Below are positions 15,282 to 23,382 of a DNA stretch of 32,233 bases, piece by piece; position 1 is the stretch's first letter; each line of letters starts with the position of its first letter. Under the pieces are notes generated by a model. It saw only the letters and a program-made list of their open reading frames with translations, did not search any database and was not told where the DNA came from. The translations under genes and the position numbers were made by a program. The stretch spans positions 1-32,233 of the forward strand of contig CAZVVG010000007.1 of assembly GCA_964630615.1 (NCBI GenBank), written 5' to 3'. This stretch comes from CAZVVG01 sp964630615. Lineage in GTDB: Bacteria > Patescibacteriota > Minisyncoccia > Moranbacterales > UBA2206.

Positions 15282-16484
15282 GTGTCAGGCTATCCATATC
15301 CGAAAAATTTCTTGTGGGGAACTTCTATTTCTTCTTATCAAACGGAAGGAGGAAATTTAAGTTCGGATTGGTGGGACTGGGAAAAAAAGGGCAAAACTCA
15401 AGATAAATCCGGCCAGGCTTGCGATTACTGGAATCGCTGGCCAAACGATCACGATTTGCTTTCAGAATTAGGCGTTCAAGCTTTTCGTTTTTCCTTGGAG
15501 TGGTCTCGCCTGGAACCCAAGGAAGGAGAATTTTCTCAAATCGCTCTGGCTCAATATCGAGAAATGCTTGAGGATTTAAAAAGGCGTGGCATTAAAAGCA
15601 TTGTGACTCTTTGGCATTGGACCAGCCCCCTTTGGTTTCAGAAGAAATATGGTTTTCACCGACGCGAAGCCGTGGCGGTTTTCGTTAAATATGTTGAAAG
15701 GGTAACCAAAGAACTAGGTGATTTGATAGATATTTTCGTGGTTGTTAACGAACCTATGGTACCGTTGGGGGAGGGTTATCTGACGGGTAATTTTCCTCCA
15801 GGTTATCGTTCGCCCCTTCGTTTTTGGAAAGCTCTGAATAACTTGGCTCAAGCTTACCGAAAAGCTTATGAAAAAATTCACGCCCTCAAGCCAGAGGCGC
15901 AAGTGGGCTTGAGCTGTCTTTACAACTGGTATGATGCTCAAGGAGGAAATTGGCTGGAAAAAGTGGCGAATAAAATTGCTTTAGGTTTCCGGGTAAATTG
16001 GTTTATGGAAAAAGTAAAAAATCAACAAGACTTTTTTGGAATAGATTATTACCGGTTGGGGAAAATAAAATTTGATCCCCAAAATTCTACTTATCTGGGT
16101 TTTCGGATTGTGGAAGACGAGAAGAATATTATGCGCTGGGTAACTTACCCAGAAGGAATTTTCCGGGTTTTAAGCACCGCTTGGGAGAAGTATCATTTAC
16201 CGATTTATGTTCTTGAAAATGGCTTGCCGACTAATGAAGGGCTGGAAGATCAGGAGCGGGTAAACTTTATTCAGGAACACCTTAAATGGCTTAGAAAAGC
16301 CCTGGAGTCAGGTATAGACGTACGAGGCTATTGTTACTGGTCTTTGTTGGATAATTATGAATGGCTTTCAGGCTATCAAATGCGGTTTGGCCTGGTAGAA
16401 ATAGATTACGCGACCTTGGCCAGGAAACCCAGAAAAAGCTTTTATGCCTATAAGGAAATAATAAAAAATAATTCTTTGATATGA
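15282..16484 (+). CDS. Glycoside hydrolase family 1 (beta-glycosidase)
   Basis: GH1 enzymes hydrolyse beta-linked glucosides, galactosides or phospho-glycosides with retention. This 400-residue protein has the family N-terminus (PKNFLWGTSISSYQTEGG), TLWHWTSPLWF, the acid/base motif NEP (Glu157), the nucleophile motif LENG (Glu312) and SLLDNYEW near the C-terminus. Typical GH1 enzymes are about 440-480 residues, so this is a compact form. No signal peptide is seen, so it should be cytosolic. The likely start is GTG 15282; the family sequence begins right after it, and no Shine-Dalgarno sequence is visible. The stop overlaps the transporter start by 4 bp (ATGA), so a sugar uptake and breakdown unit is plausible. 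Confidence 0.92.
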   Translation: MSGYPYPKNFLWGTSISSYQTEGGNLSSDWWDWEKKGKTQDKSGQACDYWNRWPNDHDLLSELGVQAFRFSLEWSRLEPKEGEFSQIALAQYREMLEDLKRRGIKSIVTLWHWTSPLWFQKKYGFHRREAVAVFVKYVERVTKELGDLIDIFVVVNEPMVPLGEGYLTGNFPPGYRSPLRFWKALNNLAQAYRKAYEKIHALKPEAQVGLSCLYNWYDAQGGNWLEKVANKIALGFRVNWFMEKVKNQQDFFGIDYYRLGKIKFDPQNSTYLGFRIVEDEKNIMRWVTYPEGIFRVLSTAWEKYHLPIYVLENGLPTNEGLEDQERVNFIQEHLKWLRKALESGIDVRGYCYWSLLDNYEWLSGYQMRFGLVEIDYATLARKPRKSFYAYKEIIKNNSLI

Positions 16485-17401
16485 ACTGGTTTTTGATTTC
16501 AGTCAGTGCCTATTTTCTGATTGCCCTCCAGACTGTTTTAGATAAATTTCTTTTGTCTTCTAAAAAGGTTTCCCATCCGGCCCTGTATGCTTTTTATGTT
16601 GGTATCCTGGATTTATTTGTTTTGGCCCTTATCCCTTTCGGTTTTAATTGGCCTGGAATGTTTTGGGCCTTGGCTTATATTTTTTCTGGAGCTATTTTTC
16701 TCTATGGAGTTTTAGGGGTCTTTTTTGCCATTAATCAAAGCGAAGTGGGACGAGTCACTCCCGTAGTTGGGGCCGTAATTCCCGTAGTTACTTGTTTCAT
16801 GGAATATTTTTTATTGGAAAATGCCTTCAGCCGGAAAGAATTTTTAGGCATTGGATTTGTTATTTTGGGAGGTTTGCTTATTTCCTTTCAGCTGCCTTTC
16901 AAGCTAAAGCAAGAAAAATTTTTTCGGGGACTTTATCCTGCCCTGGGAGCGGGTTTTTTATTAGCCTTGGCCTACCTGATGTTTGATTATTTCTATTCTC
17001 GAGAAGGAAATTTTTTCAATGTTTTTATTTGGACCAGATTGGGCCTGACCGGGGGAGCTTTAAGTCTTTTTATTTATTCTCCCTGGAGAAAGAAAATTCT
17101 GGCCTCACTGGGCGGTTTTAAAAAAGAAAAAGAAAAAAATATTCAAATTGGAAGCCTTTTTGTTTTTAATAAAGTGATCGGGGGAGTTGGATCTGGAATG
17201 GTTAATTATGCGATTTCTTTGGGAAGTGTGACGGTAGTCAATGCCTTGGTTTCGGTTCAGTACGTCTTTGTTTTTTTAGTAGGGATAATTTTTGCCAGAA
17301 CCTTTCCGCGTTTTTTCGAAGAAAAACATGATTGGCGCAGCCTGTTGCAAAAAGTAGTGGCCATTGGAATTATTGGCTGGGGTTTAGCCTTGTTTTTTTA
17401 G
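16481..17401 (+). CDS. EamA/DMT-family transporter
   Basis: This 306-residue protein has about ten hydrophobic membrane segments in two related halves, as in drug/metabolite (EamA) transporters. Each half has a glycine-rich helix near its end, such as GIGFVILGGLLISFQL, and the second half has VVNALVSVQYVFVFLVG. A cytosolic loop of charged residues lies near position 205. The substrate is unknown; neighbours that act on sugars suggest a carbohydrate or its derivative, by context only. It is translationally coupled to the GH1 gene by an ATGA overlap. Confidence 0.88.
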   Translation: MNWFLISVSAYFLIALQTVLDKFLLSSKKVSHPALYAFYVGILDLFVLALIPFGFNWPGMFWALAYIFSGAIFLYGVLGVFFAINQSEVGRVTPVVGAVIPVVTCFMEYFLLENAFSRKEFLGIGFVILGGLLISFQLPFKLKQEKFFRGLYPALGAGFLLALAYLMFDYFYSREGNFFNVFIWTRLGLTGGALSLFIYSPWRKKILASLGGFKKEKEKNIQIGSLFVFNKVIGGVGSGMVNYAISLGSVTVVNALVSVQYVFVFLVGIIFARTFPRFFEEKHDWRSLLQKVVAIGIIGWGLALFF

Positions 17402-17435
17402 TTTTAAATTAAAATAAATTAGAAAAATTATAAAA

Positions 17436-18437
17436 ATGAAAAAAATACGAAATTTTTTTTTCGGAATATTTTTGTCGATGATCTTTTTGGTTGTGTTGTT
17501 ATTTGCTTATTTTAATTTTCCCATTCACGAAACCAAAAGCCCAGTGGCTTTAGGCGTAACCTTTTCCAGTCGCTATGCGAGCGACATAAAAATTGACTGG
17601 AAAAGTAATTTTTTAGCTATTTTAGACGATTTGGGCGTGAGAAAAATCAGAATTCCGGTTTATTGGGATTTGGTAGAAAGAGAGCCAGGAAATTATTATT
17701 TTTCTGATTTAGATTGGCAGCTGCAAGAGGCGCAGAAAAGAGGAGTCGAAGTGATCTTAGTGATCGGACAGAAAGTACCGCGTTGGCCGGAATGCGCTAT
17801 TCCCGGCTGGGCCAAAGATAGTGACGAAAAAAGAAAATCCCAGCTTTTAAAATTTATGAAAGTTGTCGTAGAACGCTATAAGGGAAATTCGGCTGTGAAA
17901 TTTTGGCAGGTAGAAAATGAGCCTTTTCTAAAATTTGGCATTTGCCCGCCACTGGATGTTAATCTCTTGGAGAGCGAACTCCGACTGGTGCGCCGGCTTG
18001 ATCCAGGAAGAAAAATTATTGTTACGGATAGCGGTGAGTTAAGTCTTTGGCTTCAAGCAGCCAAGCGGGCGGATATTTTTGGAACCACAATGTATCGGAC
18101 TATTTGGAAAGAAGGTCTCGGATATTTTGATTATCCAATTGGACCGCGCTTTTTCCATTTTAAAAAAGGGTTAGCTAGACTTTTCACGGATCAAGAAAAT
18201 TTTGTGGTAATTGAGCTTCAGGCGGAACCCTGGATTTCTGGTTTTACAACGGAAAAATCACTCGAGGAACAATTTCAGTCAATGAATGTTGAAAAGTTGG
18301 AAGCCAATATTAATTTCGCTAAAAAAGTCGGTTTTCCTGAAGTTTATCTTTGGGGGGCAGAGTGGTGGTATTGGCTGAAAATTCAGAAAGGGCATCCGGA
18401 GCTTTGGGAAAAAGCCAAAGAAATTATTACTCGTTAG
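17436..18437 (+). CDS. Membrane-anchored TIM-barrel glycoside hydrolase (clan GH-A type)
   Basis: This 333-residue protein has an N-terminal membrane anchor (about 6-27) and an outside TIM barrel. Early-barrel motifs are KIRIPVYWDLVEREPG (70-85) and GVEVILVIGQKVPRWP. The acid/base is probably Glu162 in WQVENEP (157-163), and the nucleophile probably Glu260 in VVIELQAEPW. This arrangement fits clan GH-A (GH5/GH39/GH42-like), but I cannot fix the family. It probably cuts a polysaccharide at the cell surface, with products entering through the transporter and GH1 enzyme encoded upstream (inference). The L,D-transpeptidase gene follows after 7 bp. Confidence 0.82.
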   Translation: MKKIRNFFFGIFLSMIFLVVLLFAYFNFPIHETKSPVALGVTFSSRYASDIKIDWKSNFLAILDDLGVRKIRIPVYWDLVEREPGNYYFSDLDWQLQEAQKRGVEVILVIGQKVPRWPECAIPGWAKDSDEKRKSQLLKFMKVVVERYKGNSAVKFWQVENEPFLKFGICPPLDVNLLESELRLVRRLDPGRKIIVTDSGELSLWLQAAKRADIFGTTMYRTIWKEGLGYFDYPIGPRFFHFKKGLARLFTDQENFVVIELQAEPWISGFTTEKSLEEQFQSMNVEKLEANINFAKKVGFPEVYLWGAEWWYWLKIQKGHPELWEKAKEIITR

Positions 18438-18444
18438 TTTCTTT

Positions 18445-19614
18445 ATGCGCATTAATTTTTTGAAGAATCCAGTTATCAATTTTCTTTTAACTTCTTTTGG
18501 GCTCTTGGTTTTGGGAATGATTTTAGTTTTTGGGATAACCGGGCTGATTGTAGCTTTCAATGCTTATCCTAAAATTTTCCAAAGTCGAATAACAGTAGAG
18601 AAAAAAACTGAGAAATTTTCTCCCAAAGAAACTCTAGTTATTGATTTTTCCTATCCAGTACTAAAAAAATATTTTCCGGTTGAGACCAGGATTAGTCCTC
18701 AGATAAACTTTGATTTAGTTTGGGAAAATTCTGGCCGCAGGCTAAGAATTATTCCCAAAGATTTCTGGAAACCGGAAACTGCTTACCAGCTTAGCTTAAA
18801 AAACGGAAGGAATATTTTTTTAGTTCCCCTTCCGGATTTTAAAATGGAATTTTCAACGCTTGACTATCCCCGGGTAAAAAGCTTTTTTCCGGCCGACGGA
18901 ACAAAAGAAGTAGTTTTTGATATTGAGGATCCCGTCGTGGTAAACTTCAACGAATCGGTTTCTGATTTTTTTGTTAAATTTACCATTGATCCCTTTGAGG
19001 AATTAGTATATCAGAATAATCCTTCTAAGACTCAATTTCGGCTTTTGCCCAAAGAACAGATTAAGGAAGGGGAGAGATACATTTTTAAAATTTACATCAA
19101 GTATCGGGAGGAAAGTGATGAAAATTATAAATTAATTTATGAAAGTTCCTTTGAAACTTTACCACCCGCTCCGCTTAGTTGGGAAAAGGAATTTACGGCT
19201 CGCTTGGCTCAAGCTAAAAAGTTCACGCGGGCGAAAATCAAAGAGGGTAAATATATTGATATTAACTTAGCCATCCAAATTTTAAGTATTTTCGAAAACG
19301 GAAAAATAATCGATTCTTTTTTAATTTCTTCAGGAAAAAGAGGCATGGAAACACCCAAGGGGCAGTATGCGATTTCCAACAAAACTCCCCGTGCCTGGTC
19401 TAAAGTTTATGGTCTCTATATGCCTTTTTGGATGGCCTTGGTCCCGAGTGGGAAGTTTGGAGTGCATGAACTGCCCGAATGGCCAGGAGGTTTCAAGGAA
19501 GGAGCCAGTCACTTGGGAGTTCCTGTTTCCCACGGTTGTGTCCGTTTAGGGGTTGGGCCGGCTAAAACTGTTTACGATTGGACAGAAATTGGAACTCCTG
19601 TCGTTATTTATTAA
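18445..19614 (+). CDS. L,D-transpeptidase (YkuD) with N-terminal Ig-like region
   Basis: L,D-transpeptidases form 3-3 cross-links in peptidoglycan or attach proteins to it. This 389-residue protein has a membrane anchor (about 15-38), two beta-rich Ig-like segments (about 55-140 and 143-240), and a YkuD catalytic domain (about 270-389). Catalytic residues are His341 in GVHELP and Cys365 in SHGCVRL (362-368). It starts 7 bp after the GH-A gene, and the C39-like gene begins 20 bp after its stop, so these are probably co-transcribed. It indicates a peptidoglycan wall, matching the glucosaminidase-like proteins in this window. Confidence 0.95.
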   Translation: MRINFLKNPVINFLLTSFGLLVLGMILVFGITGLIVAFNAYPKIFQSRITVEKKTEKFSPKETLVIDFSYPVLKKYFPVETRISPQINFDLVWENSGRRLRIIPKDFWKPETAYQLSLKNGRNIFLVPLPDFKMEFSTLDYPRVKSFFPADGTKEVVFDIEDPVVVNFNESVSDFFVKFTIDPFEELVYQNNPSKTQFRLLPKEQIKEGERYIFKIYIKYREESDENYKLIYESSFETLPPAPLSWEKEFTARLAQAKKFTRAKIKEGKYIDINLAIQILSIFENGKIIDSFLISSGKRGMETPKGQYAISNKTPRAWSKVYGLYMPFWMALVPSGKFGVHELPEWPGGFKEGASHLGVPVSHGCVRLGVGPAKTVYDWTEIGTPVVIY

Positions 19615-19634
19615 AAAATCCTATTATTGCTTGT

Positions 19635-20411
19635 ATGCAAAACCGCTTTGTTAAAATTTTTCTAGTTTTTTCTTTTTTTATAGTTGGAGCTTTGCTTTAT
19701 TGGTTAATCGTTAAAGAAAATCAGATAGGACAAGAAGAGAAAAATTTTTTTCAGGAAGAAAAAGGGGAAGAGATAATTTTTCAACCGGAAATAAATTCCA
19801 AAAAAGATTTAGTTAAGGATCAAGAAAAAAAAGAAGAAAGTCTTCCGGATAAAATTATAAGCAGTGTGCCTTTTACTTCTCAGGCTCCTTTTGAAAAATG
19901 GGATGAATATCACGAAGAAGCTTGCGAAGAAGCTTCTTTGCTGATGGTTAAATATTTTGCTGAAAAAAAAGCTCTAACCCCAGAATTAGCGGAAAAAGAA
20001 ATTCAGGCGCTTATCAAATTTCAATTAAAAAGATATGGAGATTATAAAGACAGCGATGTTTCACAAATAGTCAAATTAGGAAAAGATTTTTATCAGCTAG
20101 AGAACCTAGAGGCAATTTATGATTTTAAAAAGGAAGAAATTAAAAAATGGCTGGCTCGAGACAAGCCCATTATTGTGCCAGCCGCGGGAAGGCTTTTAGG
20201 CAATCCAAATTTTACTCCTCCAGGCCCGCTTTACCATAATTTAGTCCTGGTGGGTTATGATGGAGACTGGATTATTACCAATGATCCGGGAACTAAAAAA
20301 GGAAAAGGTTATCGCTACCATCTAGACATTCTTTACCGGGCCATTCACGATTTTCCTGGAAAAAAGGAACAAATCGAGACAGGCAGAAAGGCCATGGTAG
20401 TTATAAATTAA
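19635..20411 (+). CDS. Membrane-anchored C39-like cysteine peptidase
   Basis: This 258-residue protein has an N-terminal membrane segment (about 7-26), a charged linker, and a Peptidase_C39_2-type domain (about 77-240). The Cys-His-Asp set is visible: Cys97 in EEACEEAS, His201 in LYHNLVLVGYD and Asp217 in NDPGT. Such papain-like domains cleave peptides or peptidoglycan stems; with an L,D-transpeptidase next door, a wall or surface-protein substrate is plausible. I use the ATG at 19635, since the frame open to 19578 overlaps the L,D-transpeptidase gene and the anchor starts after this Met. Confidence 0.9.
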   Translation: MQNRFVKIFLVFSFFIVGALLYWLIVKENQIGQEEKNFFQEEKGEEIIFQPEINSKKDLVKDQEKKEESLPDKIISSVPFTSQAPFEKWDEYHEEACEEASLLMVKYFAEKKALTPELAEKEIQALIKFQLKRYGDYKDSDVSQIVKLGKDFYQLENLEAIYDFKKEEIKKWLARDKPIIVPAAGRLLGNPNFTPPGPLYHNLVLVGYDGDWIITNDPGTKKGKGYRYHLDILYRAIHDFPGKKEQIETGRKAMVVIN

Positions 20412-20414
20412 GCG

Positions 20415-20441
20415 TGTTATAATTAAAAAGAGAGGAGGTGA
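20415..20441 (+). promoter_or_regulatory. Extended -10 promoter and strong Shine-Dalgarno for a 56-residue protein
   Basis: TGTTATAAT (20415-20423) is an extended -10 element. AGGAGGTGA (20433-20441) matches the anti-Shine-Dalgarno tail fully. It is the best ribosome binding site in the window, where most genes have none. Confidence 0.65.
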
Positions 20442-20446
20442 TTTAT

Positions 20447-20617
20447 GTGAAGCTAAAAACAGCTGACATTGTAATGCTTTTCTCGGTTTTAACAGTCGTT
20501 ATCTCTGGAGTAGTTTCAGTTGGACAAATAGAGCTTTGGCTGGCGGGAACCCAGTGGATTTTAATTGGAATTGTCCTGGGAATTTATGGAATTTTTCTTA
20601 AAATGGAAAAGGGTTAA
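20447..20617 (+). CDS. 56-residue membrane protein, unrecognised
   Basis: This short gene encodes 56 residues from a GTG start and ends with TAA, 8 bp before the exonuclease gene. It has two hydrophobic segments (about 8-26 and 33-50) separated by GQIELWLAGT and a short basic-acidic tail. The AGGAGG lies 8 nt before the GTG. An ATG at 20445 sits even better (6 nt) but is directly followed by TGA, giving an AUGUGA start-stop that overlaps the real start. Function is unknown; it resembles small superinfection- or holin-like membrane proteins only in size. Confidence 0.75.
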   Translation: MKLKTADIVMLFSVLTVVISGVVSVGQIELWLAGTQWILIGIVLGIYGIFLKMEKG

Positions 20618-20625
20618 GTTTTTTT

Positions 20626-21294
20626 ATGGCAAGAATAGTTTTAGACATCGAAACAATTGGAGTTGAATTTAATCTTTTGGATTTGAAAAGCCAAGAGTAT
20701 CTTTTAAGGTCCGCTCAAAACAAAGAGGAAAAAGAGGAAATCAAGAGAAAAACCGCTTTAAGCCCGTTTACAGGCGAGGTCGTGGCAATTGGCTTGCTTA
20801 ACCCGGATACGGATAAAGGCGCTATTTTCTTTCAGACGGCCAATGAAAAAGTCGAACCGCTTACGGAAAAAGGAATCTCTTTTGAGCCGGGAAATGAAAA
20901 AGAAATCCTGGAAAAATTTTGGGAAAAAATCAAGGCTTATAATCAAGTAATTACCTTTAATGGTCGCGGTTTTGACCTTCCCTTTTTAATGATAAGAAGT
21001 GCTTTTCATAAAATTCGCCCTTCTCGAAACCTACTTGGCTATCGCTATGAATTTCAAAATCACTGCGATCTTCTGGATCAATTGACCTTCTATGGACAGA
21101 GTCGGCGATATAACCTGGATTTCTATACCCGCTCCTTCGGTTTTAAGAGTCCAAAAGAAAACGGCGATGGATCAAAAGTCGGGAACCTCTATCAAGAGAA
21201 AAAATTCTTAGAAATAGCCCGTTACTGTTTGCGGGATTTGGTAGCCACTAAGGAACTTTTTGAAATTTGGGATAAATATTTAAGGTTCTCGTAA
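20626..21294 (+). CDS. Predicted DEDDy 3'-5' exonuclease (PolB exonuclease-like)
   Basis: This 222-residue protein is a stand-alone exonuclease domain of the type related to DNA polymerase B proofreading domains. Exo I is VLDIET (Asp7, Glu9), Exo II is TFNGRGFDLPFL (Asp117), and Exo III is Tyr200-Cys-Leu-Arg-Asp204, the YxxxD form. All four acidic residues and the Tyr are present. It probably trims DNA or RNA 3' ends in repair or RNA turnover; the substrate is not evident. Its stop and the next start share one base (TAATG), so the HAD phosphatase is translationally coupled. Confidence 0.9.
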   Translation: MARIVLDIETIGVEFNLLDLKSQEYLLRSAQNKEEKEEIKRKTALSPFTGEVVAIGLLNPDTDKGAIFFQTANEKVEPLTEKGISFEPGNEKEILEKFWEKIKAYNQVITFNGRGFDLPFLMIRSAFHKIRPSRNLLGYRYEFQNHCDLLDQLTFYGQSRRYNLDFYTRSFGFKSPKENGDGSKVGNLYQEKKFLEIARYCLRDLVATKELFEIWDKYLRFS

Positions 21295-21986
21295 TGATTA
21301 AAAAAGAAAAGATTGCTGTCTTTGACATTGACGGGACAATTTTTAGAAAAAATTTAGCCTTTGAACTTATTGACGAACTGGCATGGATGAAAGTTTTTAA
21401 GATCGATGTTCGTAATGAATTGATTCGTCTTTATTCTCGCTGGCTGGATCATAAAGGATCTTATGAAGAATATCGAAGAGCCCTGGTTGATCTTTACGCC
21501 CAAAATGTTAAAGGCTGTCGGAAGGAGAAAATTATTGAAGCCAGCAAAAAAGTCGTTCCTTTTTACAGGAATCGGACCTATATTTACACCAGCCAATTAA
21601 TTGCTAATTTTAAAAAAGAGAATTACAATATCATTGCGGTTTCTGGTTCTCCGCTTGAGATCGTGGAAGAATACAACCGTTATTTGGGTCTGGATATGGT
21701 TTTTGGCTCTGTTTATGAAGTTGATAGCCAAGGCGCCTACACCGGTCGTGCTATTTTTGAACCGACGACTCACAAAGGTCATGTGGTTAAGCAGTACATC
21801 ACGGAAAGAAATTTAATTTTAAAAGATTCTTACGGAATAGGTGACACTGAATCGGACGCTAAGTTTTTGGAAATCGTGGAAAATCCGATTGCTTTTAATC
21901 CTAATCTGAATTTGAAAAAAATTGCCCAAGAACGAAAATGGAAAATTGTCGTTGAAAAGAAAGATGTCATTTATGAAATAAACTAA
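21294..21986 (+). CDS. HAD-superfamily phosphatase, subfamily IB (SerB-like)
   Basis: This 230-residue hydrolase has the HAD motif I FDIDGT (Asp11 nucleophile, Asp13), motif II Ser in AVSGSPLEIV, and motif III/IV YGIGDTESDAKFLE. The cap region after motif I and the overall length fit the IB group, which includes phosphoserine phosphatase and relatives acting on small phosphorylated metabolites or lipids. The substrate cannot be fixed. It overlaps the exonuclease stop by one base, and a 63-residue membrane protein follows after 5 bp. Confidence 0.9.
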   Translation: MIKKEKIAVFDIDGTIFRKNLAFELIDELAWMKVFKIDVRNELIRLYSRWLDHKGSYEEYRRALVDLYAQNVKGCRKEKIIEASKKVVPFYRNRTYIYTSQLIANFKKENYNIIAVSGSPLEIVEEYNRYLGLDMVFGSVYEVDSQGAYTGRAIFEPTTHKGHVVKQYITERNLILKDSYGIGDTESDAKFLEIVENPIAFNPNLNLKKIAQERKWKIVVEKKDVIYEIN

Positions 21987-21991
21987 AGTTT

Positions 21992-22183
21992 ATGAATGAA
22001 ATAATCCTAATTCTTCTTTTCGGAACTTTCCTTATTTTCCTTATTTATTTTTTTGTTAGCTTGTTTCGTTCGGAAAATGTTAATTATTTTCTGGACGAAT
22101 GGATGGAAAGAACCCTTTGGATTTGGCTGCCCTTTTATGCTCTTTGGCGGCTTATCCGGGAAGTGATTTTCCATAAGCGGTAA
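21992..22183 (+). CDS. 63-residue membrane protein, unrecognised
   Basis: This short protein has an N-terminal membrane segment (about 3-25), then NVNYFLDEWMERTLWIWLPFYALWRLIREV, whose aromatic-rich second half could be an amphipathic or second membrane helix. It starts 5 bp after the HAD gene and ends 12 bp before a strong terminator, so it is the last gene of the unit. The length, spacing and hydrophobic pattern support a real gene; I do not recognise the family. Confidence 0.75.
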   Translation: MNEIILILLFGTFLIFLIYFFVSLFRSENVNYFLDEWMERTLWIWLPFYALWRLIREVIFHKR

Positions 22184-22195
22184 TTTTGATAAATT

Positions 22196-22221
22196 AAAAA
22201 CTCCGCTTCGGCGGAGTTTTT
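22196..22221. terminator. Bidirectional intrinsic terminator with TTCG loop
   Basis: AAAAACTCCGC (22196-22206), TTCG tetraloop, GCGGAGTTTTT (22211-22221). The stem is perfect, with U-tracts in both directions. It separates the plus-strand unit ending at 22183 from the convergent rplT. Confidence 0.95.
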
Positions 22222-22233
22222 AATTGCTAACCT

Positions 22234-22581
22234 CTATGTCTTTATTTTCTCAACTAACTTTTTAAATGTTTCAGGATTTTCTAGAGCTAATTGGGAAAGA
22301 ATTTTGCGATCTAAAAGAATATTTTTTTCCAAGAGGATTTTTATTAATTGGCTGTATTTAATTCCAGTTTCTCGGGAGGCAATATTCAATTGAGTAATCC
22401 AAAGCGCTCTTCGAACCCTTTTTTTGGTTCTTCGGTCGCGATAAGCATAGCGGCCAGCTTTTATTACTGCCTGCTTGGCGGTGGCATAAAGAGATTTTCT
22501 TTTCCAACGGTAGCCCTTGGCCTTTTTCAGAAGATTTTTTCTTCTTCTTGAGGCGGCTACCCCTCTTTTTACTCTAGTCAT
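22234..22581 (-). CDS. rplT: 50S ribosomal protein L20
   Basis: bL20 binds 23S rRNA early in large-subunit assembly. This 115-residue basic protein has the family sequence: TRVKRGVAASRRRKNLLKKAKGYRW at the N-terminus, YAYRDRRTKKRVRRALWI in the middle, and INLAS-like NIASRETG before the C-terminal domain. The length is normal. It is the last gene of the infC-rpmI-rplT unit, 19 bp after rpmI. In other bacteria L20 represses this operon; I looked for no specific operator here. Confidence 0.98.
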   Translation of the reverse strand: MTRVKRGVAASRRRKNLLKKAKGYRWKRKSLYATAKQAVIKAGRYAYRDRRTKKRVRRALWITQLNIASRETGIKYSQLIKILLEKNILLDRKILSQLALENPETFKKLVEKIKT

Positions 22582-22600
22582 TTTCTTCGTTTCGCTTTAG

Positions 22601-22801
22601 TTACTTAGAATAAGGTAAGGCTTTAAGTAGATTTTTCTCATCAGTCTGAAAAAGCCGGACATCTTTTCTTTTTTGCCGCCCCTTCTTTCCGGTTTCTTTT
22701 GAATTAAAATGATTTTGACCAGTTTTTCTGCGCAAAAGTTTTCGCTTCTTGGTAAGGCGAACTTTTTTTATAACCGATTTTTTAGTTTTCATTTTTGGCA
22801 T
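22601..22801 (-). CDS. rpmI: 50S ribosomal protein L35
   Basis: This 66-residue basic protein has the L35 pattern: MPKMKTKKSVIKKV at the N-terminus, a KRKLLRRKTGQNHF middle and the C-terminal LLPYxK-like LLKALPYSK. The middle carries Gln-Asn where most L35 proteins have a Lys/Arg-Ala-Gly-Lys-rich stretch ending in H. It lies 18 bp after infC and 19 bp before rplT, the usual order. No Shine-Dalgarno sequence is clear. Confidence 0.96.
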   Translation of the reverse strand: MPKMKTKKSVIKKVRLTKKRKLLRRKTGQNHFNSKETGKKGRQKRKDVRLFQTDEKNLLKALPYSK

Positions 22802-22819
22802 AAATTTTTTTAACGGAGT

Positions 22820-23356
22820 TTATTCTTCCGGAACAATCAAAGCGTCAAAACCTCCTGGCATTCTTTTGATTTCCTGTTCCTTTTTATAGGGAAGGCGGAT
22901 AGACTTAAGAAAGTTATCAAGATTGGTCTGGGCTAAATGCTGATGCGCCTTTTCCCTTCCTCTGAGGCGAATCTCAATTTTGACTCGATTTCCTTTTTTA
23001 AGAAATTTTTCGGCTTGATTTTTTTTAAATTCTAGGTCGTGAACGTCGGTACGAAAGCCAATTCTAATTCCCTTTACTTCTACTTTTTTTTGTTTGGCTT
23101 TGCTATTTTGTTTCATTTTAGACTGGTGGTATTGCAGCTTTCCATAGTCCACGATTTTACAAACAGGAGGATTGGCAAGCGGGGCGACCTCTACCAGGTC
23201 GGTCTCTTTTTCCTTGGCCAGTTGCAGAGCCTGAAAAGAAGTCATTATGCCCAATTGAGATCCGTCTTCGTCAATCACTCGCACCTGGGGATAATTAATT
23301 TGCTCGTTAATTTTTTCTCGAGGAGCTCTTTGGCTAAAAAATCTTTTGGGTCCTAT
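22820..23356 (-). CDS. infC: Translation initiation factor IF-3 with a non-canonical start
   Basis: IF-3 checks start-codon selection and keeps the 30S subunit free. The C-terminal domain is complete (KGIRIGFRTDVHDLEFK, FLKKGNRVKIEIRLRGRE). The first canonical start, GTG 23284, would begin at VRVIDEDG and remove the family's N-terminus. The same frame continues upstream with RAPREKINEQINYPQ, matching the conserved RxNxEIRxxEVR region of IF-3, and stays open into the tmRNA 3' end, but has no ATG, GTG or TTG. The nearest plausible starts are ATA at 23356 or 23362 or ATT at 23377 or 23380. E. coli infC uses AUU for autoregulation. I give 23356 as a working start (178 residues); the exact codon is uncertain. 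Confidence 0.9.
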   Translation of the reverse strand: MGPKRFFSQRAPREKINEQINYPQVRVIDEDGSQLGIMTSFQALQLAKEKETDLVEVAPLANPPVCKIVDYGKLQYHQSKMKQNSKAKQKKVEVKGIRIGFRTDVHDLEFKKNQAEKFLKKGNRVKIEIRLRGREKAHQHLAQTNLDNFLKSIRLPYKKEQEIKRMPGGFDALIVPEE

Positions 23357-23382
23357 TTTTATATTTTTAAATTGAATAATTA

